Positions 17,599-25,415 are shown, counted from the first letter of the stretch. The stretch is 64,000 nt of DNA from Hydrogenophaga taeniospiralis (GCF_020510445.1 NZ_JAHBAG010000001.1:720501-784500), one strand, 5' to 3'. Notes: a model not told the origin generated them from the letters alone. Translations and numbers: made by a program.

Positions 17599-18369
17599 CT
17601 ATTTGTCTGTTTGATGGATCGTTGCAGCTTGTGCGTTCATGCTTGCTGCATGAAGTGCGAAGGTCCTCAGCTCCTCGTCACCTCGCAGGTTTCGCAGAAA
17701 CGCTTCTATCAAGGCTTGAACCTGCTCGGGACGCTCCAAGTAACAGCCATCGTCAGCAAGGCTGTCCAGAGCGGCCATCTGCACGTCGCGCCAAGGCGAA
17801 CTCAGCATGTCGCAAAGCACATTCCACATGGCATCGCGCCACTCAGGGAGGTGTTTGGCGCTCCAAAAGCTGGGCCAAGCGTCAAACCAGTTGAAGCAAG
17901 CAAACCCGAGCCTCTTCTTGCCACTTTCAGTTTGTTGCGCATCACCCATCCGCGGTCCGATGCAGTCCCGCCAAAGAGCGGGCAGCGCCTTCATCATCCG
18001 CATCGCTTCCGCAAGCGGTACTGACCGGTCGTTCACCATGTGTGAAACATCGCTGACACCGTTGCTCATCACGTAGTTCAGCCCCAACCCCACCTGTTCG
18101 TCGCTGTACGGCTCCAGGTCGGTAGCCGAATTGGCAAACAGCACGGTCTGGATGTGAACCCATTGCAATGGCATTGCTTCGAAATTGGGCTCGTCCATAT
18201 TCCAGAACCACTCCGCTTCGTTGTCTGCGGGTACCGGACGGTCGAACAGGTAGCGCAGGGCACTCGCATAGAGCGCCGGGTCCAGGCCCACGGACTCGCA
18301 GGTCACGGCGCCGGTCTTGCGAGCCGGGCTTCTTTCGCGAGCTGTGGGCTTCTTCTTCGTGGTGTTCAT
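17599..18369 (-). CDS. uncharacterised HEAT-like protein of the RNA-repair locus
   Basis: The 256-aa protein starts at ATG 18369 with a basic Lys/Arg/Thr-rich N-terminus (TTKKKPTARERSPARK). The middle is rich in Trp and acidic residues (NEAEWFWNMDEPNFEAMPL, then FNWFDAWPSFW). The C-terminal ~60 residues (WRDVQMAALDSLADDGCYL) look like a HEAT repeat. No catalytic motif is seen and I do not recognise the family. It lies 17 bp upstream of rtcB and directly downstream of a tRNA-like element. It is the third HEAT-like protein in this operon. Confidence 0.7.
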   Translation of the reverse strand: MNTTKKKPTARERSPARKTGAVTCESVGLDPALYASALRYLFDRPVPADNEAEWFWNMDEPNFEAMPLQWVHIQTVLFANSATDLEPYSDEQVGLGLNYVMSNGVSDVSHMVNDRSVPLAEAMRMMKALPALWRDCIGPRMGDAQQTESGKKRLGFACFNWFDAWPSFWSAKHLPEWRDAMWNVLCDMLSSPWRDVQMAALDSLADDGCYLERPEQVQALIEAFLRNLRGDEELRTFALHAASMNAQAATIHQTDK

Positions 18370-18389
18370 CACATTCTTCTTTTCTTCAA

Positions 18390-18478
18390 TGGTGGACGCG
18401 ACGGGATTCGAACCCGCATCAATGTGGCAACCATGGTTTTGAGTCCGATGGCCTCGTTGGCGATTGGAAACGCGCGCC
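18390..18478 (-). ncRNA. tRNA-Leu-like RNA element ending in CCA
   Basis: Read on the minus strand these 89 bases have a T arm GCGGG-TTCGAAT-CCCGT, a 3' acceptor CGCGTCC followed by A and CCA, an anticodon-loop-like CTCAAAA (CAA, leucine) and a long variable region as in class II tRNAs. The 5' acceptor GGCGCG pairs only with a bulged T, the D arm is reduced to GCC-AACGA-GGC and the anticodon stem is only weakly paired. It therefore looks like a degenerate or mimic tRNA rather than a working tRNA-Leu. It lies between the slipin and the HEAT-like gene on the same transcript. Confidence 0.6.
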
Positions 18479-18641
18479 AGTGACAGACCCGTCATCGGAG
18501 CCAGCACCTGCATCCTCAACCTTGCTCGCCAACCAGCTTGCCTGCCACACCTGGTGTTACCCAGCCTGCCGGCATGTTCAATCATTTTTGGCAGTGGCGC
18601 TCCCTTCTGTGCCAGCGCGCCCTTGATCCTTCTTCGTTGTT

Positions 18642-19781
18642 TCAACGCAGTTTCACGAGACCGTTCAACACCTGGTCCAGGCCGCCGAACACCGAGATCT
18701 TGTCGATGCGTTCGGCCACACGTTCCAGCGTTTCCAGCTCCTTCATGCGCAGCGCCACGGGGTTGTCTTCCATCACCTTCGCGGTGTTGAGCAGCGAGCG
18801 GGTCGCAGCCGTTTCTTCTCGGCGGCGGATCACGTTGGCCTGGGCCAGTTTCTCTGCCTGCACCACCTGGGTCAGGATGGTCTTCATCTCGCCGGGCAAC
18901 ACGATGTCTTTCACACCCACGCTCTCCAGGGCGATACCGTACGGCATCAACTTGGGCAGCACGTAGGCGCTCACCACGTCGTCGATCACTGTCTTGTTCT
19001 CCAGCAGCTCATCGAGCGTGCGGGTGCCCACGGCGGCGCGCAGCGCAAACTGCAGCTCGCGGTACAGATGTTCCGCGGGCTTTTGCAACTGGGCAAAGGC
19101 GCGCTGCACGTCGGTGTAGCGGTAGGTGGCGCTCAGGTTCAGGCGCAGGCTCACCTTGTCGCGGGTCATGATGTCCTGGCCCGACACTTCCACCGCCTGC
19201 AGCCGCAGGTCCACCAGTTCCACCGCGATGCTGCGGCCGTACTTCCAGAAGGCGTACGCGCCCGCTGCCAGCAGCCTGTCAACCTTGCCGTCGATGCTCA
19301 GCAACGCGCTCATGCCCTCGGGCACCTGCACCTGCAATACACCCTCCAGGCCCGTCACGGCGCGTTGGCGCAGCTGGGTCTGGGTCAGGCGCGCCACCAG
19401 GGCGGCCGGCAGCTCGGCACCGGCTTGCAGATCGATCACCTGCACGGTCACATCCACCAGGCCTTTCCAGAACAGGCGGCGCGTACCGGGCGGCAGGATT
19501 TCCACCAGCACACCGTTGTCGCTGCGCAGGCCAACTTCTTGCTCAGACAGTTCCACACGCACGAACTCGGCCGCCACCACCTCAGGTTCCTGGGCCATCA
19601 GGTAGTCGGCCATGGCGTGGCGAAAGGCGGGCTGGTCCAGTGCAAAGGTTTCAACGCGCAACCGATCCAGGCCGGTGAACAGCCAGTGGGTGCCGCTGCG
19701 CAGCACGCGCTCGAAGTCGCCGTTGCGCAGCAGCAAGGCGCGTTCGTTTTTCTTCACCGTGATGCGTTCGATCTTCATCAT
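18642..19781 (-). CDS. slipin / band 7 (SPFH) family protein
   Basis: The ~379-aa SPFH protein starts at ATGATG behind GAGGA. The SPFH core spans about 70-290 with VELVDLRLQAVEVSGQDIMT, TRDKVSLRLNLSATYRYTDV and GVKDIVLPGEMKTILTQVV; a helical region follows (QAEKLAQANVIRRREETAATR). Unlike classical slipins I see no N-terminal membrane helix; the N-terminus IERITVKKNERALLLRNGDF is soluble. Slipins are recurrent in RtcB/RtcR loci. They form oligomeric scaffolds; their role in RNA repair is unknown. Confidence 0.9.
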   Translation of the reverse strand: MMKIERITVKKNERALLLRNGDFERVLRSGTHWLFTGLDRLRVETFALDQPAFRHAMADYLMAQEPEVVAAEFVRVELSEQEVGLRSDNGVLVEILPPGTRRLFWKGLVDVTVQVIDLQAGAELPAALVARLTQTQLRQRAVTGLEGVLQVQVPEGMSALLSIDGKVDRLLAAGAYAFWKYGRSIAVELVDLRLQAVEVSGQDIMTRDKVSLRLNLSATYRYTDVQRAFAQLQKPAEHLYRELQFALRAAVGTRTLDELLENKTVIDDVVSAYVLPKLMPYGIALESVGVKDIVLPGEMKTILTQVVQAEKLAQANVIRRREETAATRSLLNTAKVMEDNPVALRMKELETLERVAERIDKISVFGGLDQVLNGLVKLR

Positions 19782-20037
19782 TTTGTTTTCCTCACTTCAC
19801 TTCGGTTCGCCGTTTCGGCTTCTTGCAATAGGGGTGCCGTTACAGCGATGACGGGGCACCAGGGGGCACAACCGCGGGCCTTGCAGTGCGCCTTGGTTGC
19901 TGCCACTTGCTGGGCGGCAGCGGGCTGGCTGCGGGCGCGGGCTGTGCCCGGGTCTGGCACATACCGCCACCGACTGACGGGGTGTGGGCTTGGGGTTGCA
20001 GCGCAACCGGTGGTCCCTCGCCCCGCGTTCGGCGGGT

Positions 20038-20049
20038 GGTCTTTCGACC
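20038..20049 (-). ncRNA. GNRA-capped hairpin in the RNA leader
   Basis: Minus-strand GGTC-GAAA-GACC is a perfect 4-bp stem with a GAAA tetraloop, downstream of tRNA-like element 2 in the same leader. It adds to the GNRA loops already present in both tRNA-like elements. Confidence 0.45.
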
Positions 20050-20084
20050 GCTTCTTCTTTACAGGCTCCAGCCTTTCGACCGGA

Positions 20085-20155
20085 GCAAATGGACAGGAGT
20101 CGAACCTGCGACACGTCTTTTTCAAGACTGCTCTACCAAACTGAGCTACCAGTGG
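20085..20155 (-). ncRNA. tRNA-like element 2 with a GAAA tetraloop in place of the anticodon loop
   Basis: Minus strand: TAGCTCAGTTTGGTAGAGC is a canonical D arm; next comes GTCTT-GAAA-AAGAC, a 5-bp stem closed by a GAAA tetraloop where the 7-base anticodon loop should be; then GTGTC and a canonical T arm GCAGG-TTCGACT-CCTGT. The acceptor stem is weak (CCACTGG against CCATTTG, 5 of 7 pairs) and no CCA follows. The element directly abuts element 1 and shares its CCACCA. It cannot decode. I read it as a tRNA mimic within the leader of the RtcR-controlled unit. Confidence 0.65.
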
Positions 20156-20213
20156 TGGCAAGCCGGGAGTCGAACCCGACACGCCCTTGCGGGTTGGTCA
20201 CCACGACCTTGCC
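20153..20213 (-). ncRNA. tRNA-like element 1, 61 nt, GCAA tetraloop, ends in CCA
   Basis: Minus strand: acceptor GGCAAG pairs with CTTGCC, followed by A and CCA. The D arm is GGTC-GTGGT-GACC, the anticodon arm is replaced by CCC-GCAA-GGG, and the T arm is TCGGG-TTCGACT-CCCGG. At 61 nt it is shorter than any normal elongator tRNA. The same variable sequence CGTGTCG occurs in element 2, so the two are related. The CCA-tailed acceptor could be read by tRNA end-processing enzymes or by the end-repair proteins of this operon. Confidence 0.68.
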
Positions 20214-20280
20214 GAACCAGACGTTCGCGCCGTGCGGCATGCAGGGCATCGACAGAACCTCCACGGTTCCGGACTTCCTG

Positions 20281-20344
20281 CACCGGCAGGGCGGACCTTC
20301 GTCCCAACCCTGGCCTGTAAGCGTTCGACACTGCCGTCCGGTGC
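20281..20344 (-). ncRNA. 5' stem-loop domain of the RtcR-controlled leader RNA
   Basis: The first ~64 bases after the predicted start can fold on themselves. GCACC and GGCAG at the 5' side pair with CTGCC and GGTGC at the 3' side, with a 4-base bulge between them. Inside lie CAGGG/CCCTG and the hairpin GGAC-GAAG-GTCC. No reading frame with a ribosome site is visible. A further small hairpin (GAACC-GTGGA-GGTTC) follows at about 20260. The layout recalls Y-RNA-type leaders of other rtc operons, but no Rsr/Ro60 gene is present here. Confidence 0.45.
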
Positions 20345-20352
20345 TTTCCTTA

Positions 20353-20370
20353 TTGCCAGATGCATGCCAA
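20353..20370 (-). promoter_or_regulatory. sigma54 (-24/-12) promoter of the RNA-repair unit
   Basis: Minus-strand TTGGCATGCATCTGGCAA has the invariant GG and GC exactly 10 bases apart and matches TGGCACG-N4-TTGCW at most positions. It faces the tRNA-like leader and slipin-rtcB-rtcA genes and lies opposite rtcR, a sigma54 activator. Transcription should start near 20343. Confidence 0.8.
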
Positions 20371-20385
20371 CCTGGGCCTACTCAA

Positions 20386-20416
20386 TGAAATTTCAAACAA
20401 TCCTTTGATTTCAAAA
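20386..20416. promoter_or_regulatory. candidate RtcR upstream activator site
   Basis: TGAAATTTCA (20386-20395) is a perfect palindrome and the ATTTCAAA half recurs about 20 bp further as GATTTCAAAA. The pair sits 15-45 bp upstream of the -24/-12 promoter in an AT-rich stretch between rtcR and the operon. Position and repeat structure suit an enhancer site for RtcR; the identity of the bound protein is inferred. Confidence 0.45.
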
Positions 20417-20499
20417 GACTTTTTTTCATATTGTTCTATCGTCATTCGTTTGAACACCTAGTAAGTTATATTTTTGGCTAGCAAACTAGATTCATAGCC

Positions 20500-22116
20500 A
20501 TGCTCCAAAAAACCGTCGTCATCGGATTCCTCGGCACCCAGCTCGACAGCGGGCGCGGCGCGGGTCGCTGGGAGAAGTGGCGCCCCACGGTCTCGCTGGT
20601 CCAGCACGAGGACATGCAGGTGCACCGGCTGGAGCTGCTCTACACCCGGCAGCACGAAGCCTTGGCGCAGCTGATCCAACAGGACATCGGTACCGCCTCG
20701 CCCGACACGGCGGTGCGCCTCGTGCCGCTGGCGATGGCCGACCCCTGGGACTTCGGTGAGGTCTATGGCGCGCTCTACGACTGGGTGAAGCAGTACCCCT
20801 TCCAGCCCGAGAAGGAGCGCTACTGGACGCACATCACCACCGGCACGCACGTGGCGCAGATCTGCATGTTTCTGCTGACCGAATCGCGGCTGATTCCGGG
20901 CGTCCTGCTGCAGACCTCACCGCCCAGGAAGCAGACGAGCGCCAACCCCGGCAGCTACGCGCTGATCGACCTCGACCTCTCGCGCTACGACGGGCTGGCG
21001 CAGCGTTTTGATCAGGCGCAGCGCGACGCGCTGGATTTCCTCAAGAGTGGTATCGCCACGCGCAACGCCGATTTCAACGCGCTGATCGAAGAGATCGAGC
21101 GGGTGGCCCTGCGCTCGAAGGCGCCGATCCTGCTGACCGGGCCGACGGGTGCGGGCAAGTCGCACCTGGCACGGCGCATGTTCGAGCTGAAGAAATCGCG
21201 CCACCGGGTCGCGGGCGATTTCGTGGAGGTGAACTGCGCCACGCTGCAGGGCGAGGGCGCGGCGTCCACGCTGTTTGGCCACAAGAAGGGCGCCTTCACC
21301 GGCGCGGTGAGCGAGCGCGCGGGCCTGCTGCGCACGGCGCACGAGGGCGTGCTGTTCCTCGACGAAATCGGCGAGCTGGGCCTGGACGAACAGGCCATGT
21401 TGCTCAAGGCGGTGGAAGAAAAGCGCTTCTACCCGGTGGGCAGCGACCGCGAGGTGAGCAGCGACTTCCAGCTGATCGCAGGCACCAACCGCGACCTGCG
21501 TGTGGACGTGCTCGAAGGCCGCTTTCGCGAAGACCTCTACGCGCGCATCAACCTCTGGTCGTACACGCTGCCGGGTCTGGCGCAGCGGCCCGAAGACATC
21601 GAACCCAATGTGGACCACCTGGTGACGCGCTGCGCCGCCGAGCTGGGGCGCGCGGTGCGCTTCAACGCCGAGGCCAAGGCGCTGTATCTGCGCTTCGCGC
21701 AGTCGCCCGAGGCCTTGTGGAGCGGCAACTTCCGCGACCTCGCCGCGAGCGTGACGCGGCTGTGCACGCTGGCCGAGGGCGGGCGCATCGCGGTGCCGCT
21801 GGTCGAGGCGGAGCTGCAACGCCTGCGCTGGCTCTGGCAGATGAACCAGGCGCCCGACGACGTGGCCCGCCTGGCCGACGACGCCGTCGAGCTGGCCGAC
21901 CTGCTGCAGCCCGACGCGCTGGACCGGCTCGATCTGTTCGACCGGCTGCAGCTCGCGGCCGTGGTGCGCGTGTGCCGCGCCTCGCGCACGCTCTCGGAAG
22001 CCGGGCGCACGCTCTTCGACCGCTCGCGCACCCAGCGCTCGGTCGTCAACGACGCGGACCGCCTGCGCAAGTACCTGCAGAAACACGGCCTGCGCTGGGA
22101 GCGGGTGTCGCGCTGA
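20500..22116 (+). CDS. rtcR: RtcR, CARF-domain sigma54-dependent activator of RNA repair
   Basis: The 538-aa protein has an N-terminal CARF-type ligand domain (1-180; KTVVIGFLGTQLDSG, then YWTHITTGTHVAQICMFLL), thought to sense cyclic-phosphate RNA ends or tRNA fragments. The AAA+ domain follows with Walker A GPTGAGKS (214-221), the sigma54-contact loop GAFTGA (264-269), Walker B GVLFLDEIGEL and the arginine-finger region GRFREDLYARINLW. A C-terminal HTH part comes last (LSEAGRTLFDRSRTQRSVVND). The gene is divergent from the repair unit and its -24/-12 promoter. Confidence 0.96.
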   Translation: MLQKTVVIGFLGTQLDSGRGAGRWEKWRPTVSLVQHEDMQVHRLELLYTRQHEALAQLIQQDIGTASPDTAVRLVPLAMADPWDFGEVYGALYDWVKQYPFQPEKERYWTHITTGTHVAQICMFLLTESRLIPGVLLQTSPPRKQTSANPGSYALIDLDLSRYDGLAQRFDQAQRDALDFLKSGIATRNADFNALIEEIERVALRSKAPILLTGPTGAGKSHLARRMFELKKSRHRVAGDFVEVNCATLQGEGAASTLFGHKKGAFTGAVSERAGLLRTAHEGVLFLDEIGELGLDEQAMLLKAVEEKRFYPVGSDREVSSDFQLIAGTNRDLRVDVLEGRFREDLYARINLWSYTLPGLAQRPEDIEPNVDHLVTRCAAELGRAVRFNAEAKALYLRFAQSPEALWSGNFRDLAASVTRLCTLAEGGRIAVPLVEAELQRLRWLWQMNQAPDDVARLADDAVELADLLQPDALDRLDLFDRLQLAAVVRVCRASRTLSEAGRTLFDRSRTQRSVVNDADRLRKYLQKHGLRWERVSR

Positions 22117-22278
22117 GCCAGCGGCCTATACCCGATCCTGGCGATTCGCGCTGAGCGCCCGCCGTTCAAGGCGAAGCCGCGCCGTCTTCTGCGCGACAGG
22201 CAGCAGACATTGCTGCACTGCGACAAGATCGCCCGTCCGCCCACGCCGTGTGGGCGCCATCCCAAAACGGAAAACACC

Positions 22279-22944
22279 ATGAGCGACCTGTCGCAACCCA
22301 CCCACGCCCCCGTCCTGCTCGACAAACTGCAATGGCGCTACGCCACCAAGAAGATGGACGCGGCCAAGGCCGTGCCGCAAGACAAGGTGGACCGCATCGT
22401 CGAAGCCGCGCGCCTGGCGCCCACCTCCAGCGGCCTGCAGCCCTACGAGATCATCGTCGTCACGAGCAAGGCCGTGCGCGAACAGATCCAGCCCATCGCC
22501 TGGAACCAGGCGCAGATCACCGACGGCTCGCACCTGCTCGTGTTCGCCGCCTGGGACAACTACACGCCCGAGCGCATCAACCACATGTTCGACCTGACCA
22601 ACGAACAACGGGGCTTCACCAACGAGGGCTGGGAGAACTACCGCCAGATGCTGCTCAAGACCTACCCGCAGCGCGACGCCGAAGTGAACTTCCAGCACGC
22701 CGCACGCCAGGCCTACATCGGCCTGGGCGCCGCGCTGATCGCCGCCGCCTTTGAAGAGGTGGACAGCACGCCGATGGAAGGCTTCGACCCGGCCAAGCTC
22801 GACGAGATCCTCAAGCTGCGCGAACGCGGCCTGCGCAGCGTCGCAATCCTGCCGCTGGGCTACCGCGCCGACGAAGGCGACTGGCTGGTGAACCTGAAGA
22901 AGGTGCGCCGCCCGCTGGCGCAGTTCGTGAGCGAAATGAAATGA
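22279..22944 (+). CDS. NAD(P)H-dependent oxidoreductase, nitroreductase family
   Basis: The 221-aa FMN protein has the nitroreductase fold: LQWRYATKKMDAAKAVP, RLAPTSSGLQPYEIIVV (FMN binding) and AARQAYIGLGAALIAAA, ending with RSVAILPLGYRADEGDWLV. It resembles NfsB or dihydropteridine-reductase-like enzymes; the physiological substrate is unknown. The start ATG 22279 opens the conserved region; the in-frame extension to 22210 has no family similarity. Confidence 0.9.
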   Translation: MSDLSQPTHAPVLLDKLQWRYATKKMDAAKAVPQDKVDRIVEAARLAPTSSGLQPYEIIVVTSKAVREQIQPIAWNQAQITDGSHLLVFAAWDNYTPERINHMFDLTNEQRGFTNEGWENYRQMLLKTYPQRDAEVNFQHAARQAYIGLGAALIAAAFEEVDSTPMEGFDPAKLDEILKLRERGLRSVAILPLGYRADEGDWLVNLKKVRRPLAQFVSEMK

Positions 22945-23162
22945 TGTGACGCGGTGGCTGGCTAGGGGCGGACGGCGCCGGACGCTGTTCCCCGATGCGG
23001 GAAACGCGCTGCCAGCCATTGGCGCCACACGAGGGAAAGCTTGTACCAAACTGCTTCAGCTGACGAGAGAGCAGGTTTGGTCAGCGAGACGCGCTTGTGT
23101 TGTGTTGATAGTGGCTTTTTTGCCCGCCTGACCCAACAAAAAAGTACACTGCGCCAAACCAG

Positions 23163-23192
23163 TTGACTGGACAAAGATCCAGTTGGTATAGT
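23163..23192 (+). promoter_or_regulatory. sigma70-type promoter with operator-like repeats, start of the R-M island
   Basis: TTGACT (23163-23168) and TATAGT (23187-23192) are separated by 18 bp and point at the RHH gene. CCAGTTG is repeated at 23159 and again 20 bp later, overlapping both promoter elements. Such repeats suit autorepression by the ribbon-helix-helix protein. Confidence 0.55.
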
Positions 23193-23219
23193 GCTACCAA
23201 GCTACCACCGGGAGACCCA

Positions 23220-23435
23220 ATGCGCAGTGAACCAGCCGCACCGACGGACGCACCCAGCCCATCACGACAAATGGGTACATCAACCTCCGATGATGTTGTA
23301 CAGATGAGTTTTCGTCTTCCCAGAGCCCGGTGGAAGCGCCTCAGAGAACTCAGTCTTGATGAACGCGCAAGTGTTCAATCCATCATCGTCGCAGCCCTTG
23401 AGGCAGAGTTCGCGCGACGCGGAATTACCTTCTAA
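23220..23435 (+). CDS. small ribbon-helix-helix protein
   Basis: The 71-aa protein starts at ATG 23220 behind GGGAG. After a Pro/Ser-rich N-terminus the segment VQMSFRLPRARWKRLRELSL followed by DERASVQSIIVAALEAEF has the strand-helix-helix pattern of Arc/CopG-type DNA-binding proteins. It stands directly before a DNA methylase gene (14 bp gap) and probably controls it. It shares the lower GC of the R-M island. Confidence 0.7.
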   Translation: MRSEPAAPTDAPSPSRQMGTSTSDDVVQMSFRLPRARWKRLRELSLDERASVQSIIVAALEAEFARRGITF

Positions 23436-23449
23436 CCGATCAACAGAAC

Positions 23450-24124
23450 ATGAAACAAGAACAGAACGGTGTGATTGATGCCGCAGCCGACCTCACGCGA
23501 TTCGTCGCGAACCGAAAATTCAAAACCATCTTGGCCGATCCACCATGGCAGTTTCAGAACAGAACGGGAAAGGTAGCGCCTGAGCACAAACGACTCAACC
23601 GCTACGGCACGATGACTCTCGAAGACATCAAGGCCTTGCCTGTTGAAAGCGCTGCAGCGGATACATCGCACCTTTACCTCTGGGTGCCGAATGCACTGCT
23701 TCCAGAAGGCCTCGCAGTCATGGCAGCTTGGGGTTTCAACTACAAATCAAACATCGTTTGGCACAAGCTGCGCAAGGATGGAGGAAGTGATGGCCGGGGC
23801 GTAGGCTTCTATTTTCGAAACGTCACTGAACTGTTGCTGTTTGGCGTTCGTGGCAAGGGTGCTAGAACACTGGCCCCGGGCCGCACCCAGGTGAATTACA
23901 TGGGCACTCGCAAACGCGAGCATTCGCGCAAGCCAGACGAGCAGTACAACCTGATCACCGACTGCAGCCCCGGGCCATTTCTTGAAATGTTTGCTCGTGG
24001 AGAACGTCCCGGATGGGCAATTTGGGGAAATCAAGCGGATGAAACGTATATCCCGACTTGGGCCACCTACAGCAACCACTCTCGAAAACACCTCGAAAAC
24101 TCGCTGTTTGGCTCCCTGGATTGA
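23450..24124 (+). CDS. MT-A70 family adenine-specific DNA methyltransferase
   Basis: The 224-aa enzyme has the N6-adenine catalytic motif DPPW in TILADPPWQFQNRTGK (about residues 31-34), YGTMTLEDIKALPV, YLWVPNALLPEGL, the S-adenosylmethionine-related KSNIVWHKLRKDG, and the tail FARGERPGWAIWGNQ. It converges with a BglII/BstYI-like endonuclease gene, so it is the protective methylase of a type II system. Low GC marks it as acquired. Confidence 0.9.
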   Translation: MKQEQNGVIDAAADLTRFVANRKFKTILADPPWQFQNRTGKVAPEHKRLNRYGTMTLEDIKALPVESAAADTSHLYLWVPNALLPEGLAVMAAWGFNYKSNIVWHKLRKDGGSDGRGVGFYFRNVTELLLFGVRGKGARTLAPGRTQVNYMGTRKREHSRKPDEQYNLITDCSPGPFLEMFARGERPGWAIWGNQADETYIPTWATYSNHSRKHLENSLFGSLD

Positions 24125-24126
24125 AT

Positions 24127-25008
24127 CTAAGGGAAAGTAGCGGCGTCAGTATCAGGGGCCTCAAGCGGGCCTGCATCATCCAGTTGATCGACAGGCGCCG
24201 CATCGAACTGCACAATAGAAGCGGGCAACCCAATCAGCAAGAGCGGACATGGGTTGCCCACGCCGCGCTCGACACGGTGCATCAACTTTGCCCAGTGCGT
24301 AGTAGCCGCTCCATACTTATTTGAAACGAAGTTGTCGACCCAGGCGCTGGCGAAGTCGATGGGGTCTCGAAGGCGATTGACTCTTCGTTCGATGTTTCCG
24401 CGTTGTTTCGGTGTCGGAATGACGCCAGCTTCTGCGAGGGTTTCAAAGTCCTTGATTCCCCTTTCAATTGCGAACCGCATCACCAGTTCATACATCTGAT
24501 CCTGAAGAGTGGAGCCGCGGGTGATCAGCATGCCGACCGATATCGCACCCTCGGCATGCAGCCGTTTGAAATTCTCCAGATCGCGGTCGAAGAATGGATC
24601 CTTATTGTTCCATTCAATTTCGCCTGCGATCACGCCTGCCTGATATCTCTTGACATGGTCCACTTCGTGAGAAGTGGATTCTTTCGGGACACCGTCGATA
24701 GTTTTTCCAATTTGGAAATTGTGCTTGCGCCAATTCAGAGCTGCGAGGCCTTTGCGCAGCCGCTGAGTAAATCTGGTTTCGCCGCCACCTGAGCCAATGA
24801 TTTCTGTGATGGGCAGGTCCATCTCGCTCAGCACCTGCTCAATCTCCGCACTCGCATCCGGAAAGTCATGAGCCAGTATGGCTGCGGCATGAGACACGTA
24901 CATTACTTCAAAGCCTCGATCAATCAGCGATTGAAATGGCTTGGCGGTGGTCTTGCGACTTGGAGCTTTTGGCATGGACTGTTCGGGAGTGGGGCGGTAC
25001 TCAAGCAT
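24127..25008 (-). CDS. BglII/BstYI family type II restriction endonuclease
   Basis: About 293 aa from ATG 25008. The core FEVMYVSHAAAILAHDFP, SHEVDHVKRYQAGVIAGEIE and WNNKDPFFDRDLENFKRL resembles BglII/BstYI: the E-x-E/N-x-K-D block is the catalytic PD-(D/E)xK equivalent. Recognition is probably a GATC-centred site, as in that family; this is inference. Three candidate starts exist (25101, 25008, 24975) and none has a strong ribosome site; 24975 (MPKAPSRKTTAK) would lose nothing of the core. The gene ends 2 bp from the convergent methylase stop. Confidence 0.8.
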   Translation of the reverse strand: MLEYRPTPEQSMPKAPSRKTTAKPFQSLIDRGFEVMYVSHAAAILAHDFPDASAEIEQVLSEMDLPITEIIGSGGGETRFTQRLRKGLAALNWRKHNFQIGKTIDGVPKESTSHEVDHVKRYQAGVIAGEIEWNNKDPFFDRDLENFKRLHAEGAISVGMLITRGSTLQDQMYELVMRFAIERGIKDFETLAEAGVIPTPKQRGNIERRVNRLRDPIDFASAWVDNFVSNKYGAATTHWAKLMHRVERGVGNPCPLLLIGLPASIVQFDAAPVDQLDDAGPLEAPDTDAATFP

Positions 25009-25415
25009 ACAAGAGTCATTTTCTGACTCTGCCGCGATCTTGGTGAACCAGATCGTATGGGGGCAACAAGTTGCTTTTCCATACGGCCCAAGTGCTGGCA
25101 TTGCCTTTTACCTGAAGAACATTCAGATGTCGTCCCGCTACGTGGGTGGAGTTTCAAGCCTATAGGGTGCAGGATAGCCGCTTACACGACCACGATGATC
25201 GCCATGAAGCCATGGCAGCAGGACCACCACCGGACGGTGGCCCGAAGCGATCAAGGCCACGCGCAACCTGTTCGAATTGCGCACGGATGGCGCCAAATGG
25301 AAGGACTCGAGACTTATCACCGCCATCGGGCACCTCCGCCGTAAACGAAGGCGCACCCTTCCAGGCCCTCGCCCGATCTGCGATCTGAATACCGCCTCAC
25401 CAGCCCCGCCACCGC

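Noticed and set aside
20085..20213. Two ordinary tRNA genes
   Set aside because: Anticodon arms are tetraloop hairpins, element 1 is only 61 nt and element 2 has a weak acceptor, so neither can decode.
25102..25415. Gene in the gap between the endonuclease and YitT genes
   Set aside because: Several short frames exist on both strands but none has a ribosome site, a domain or consistent codon use.
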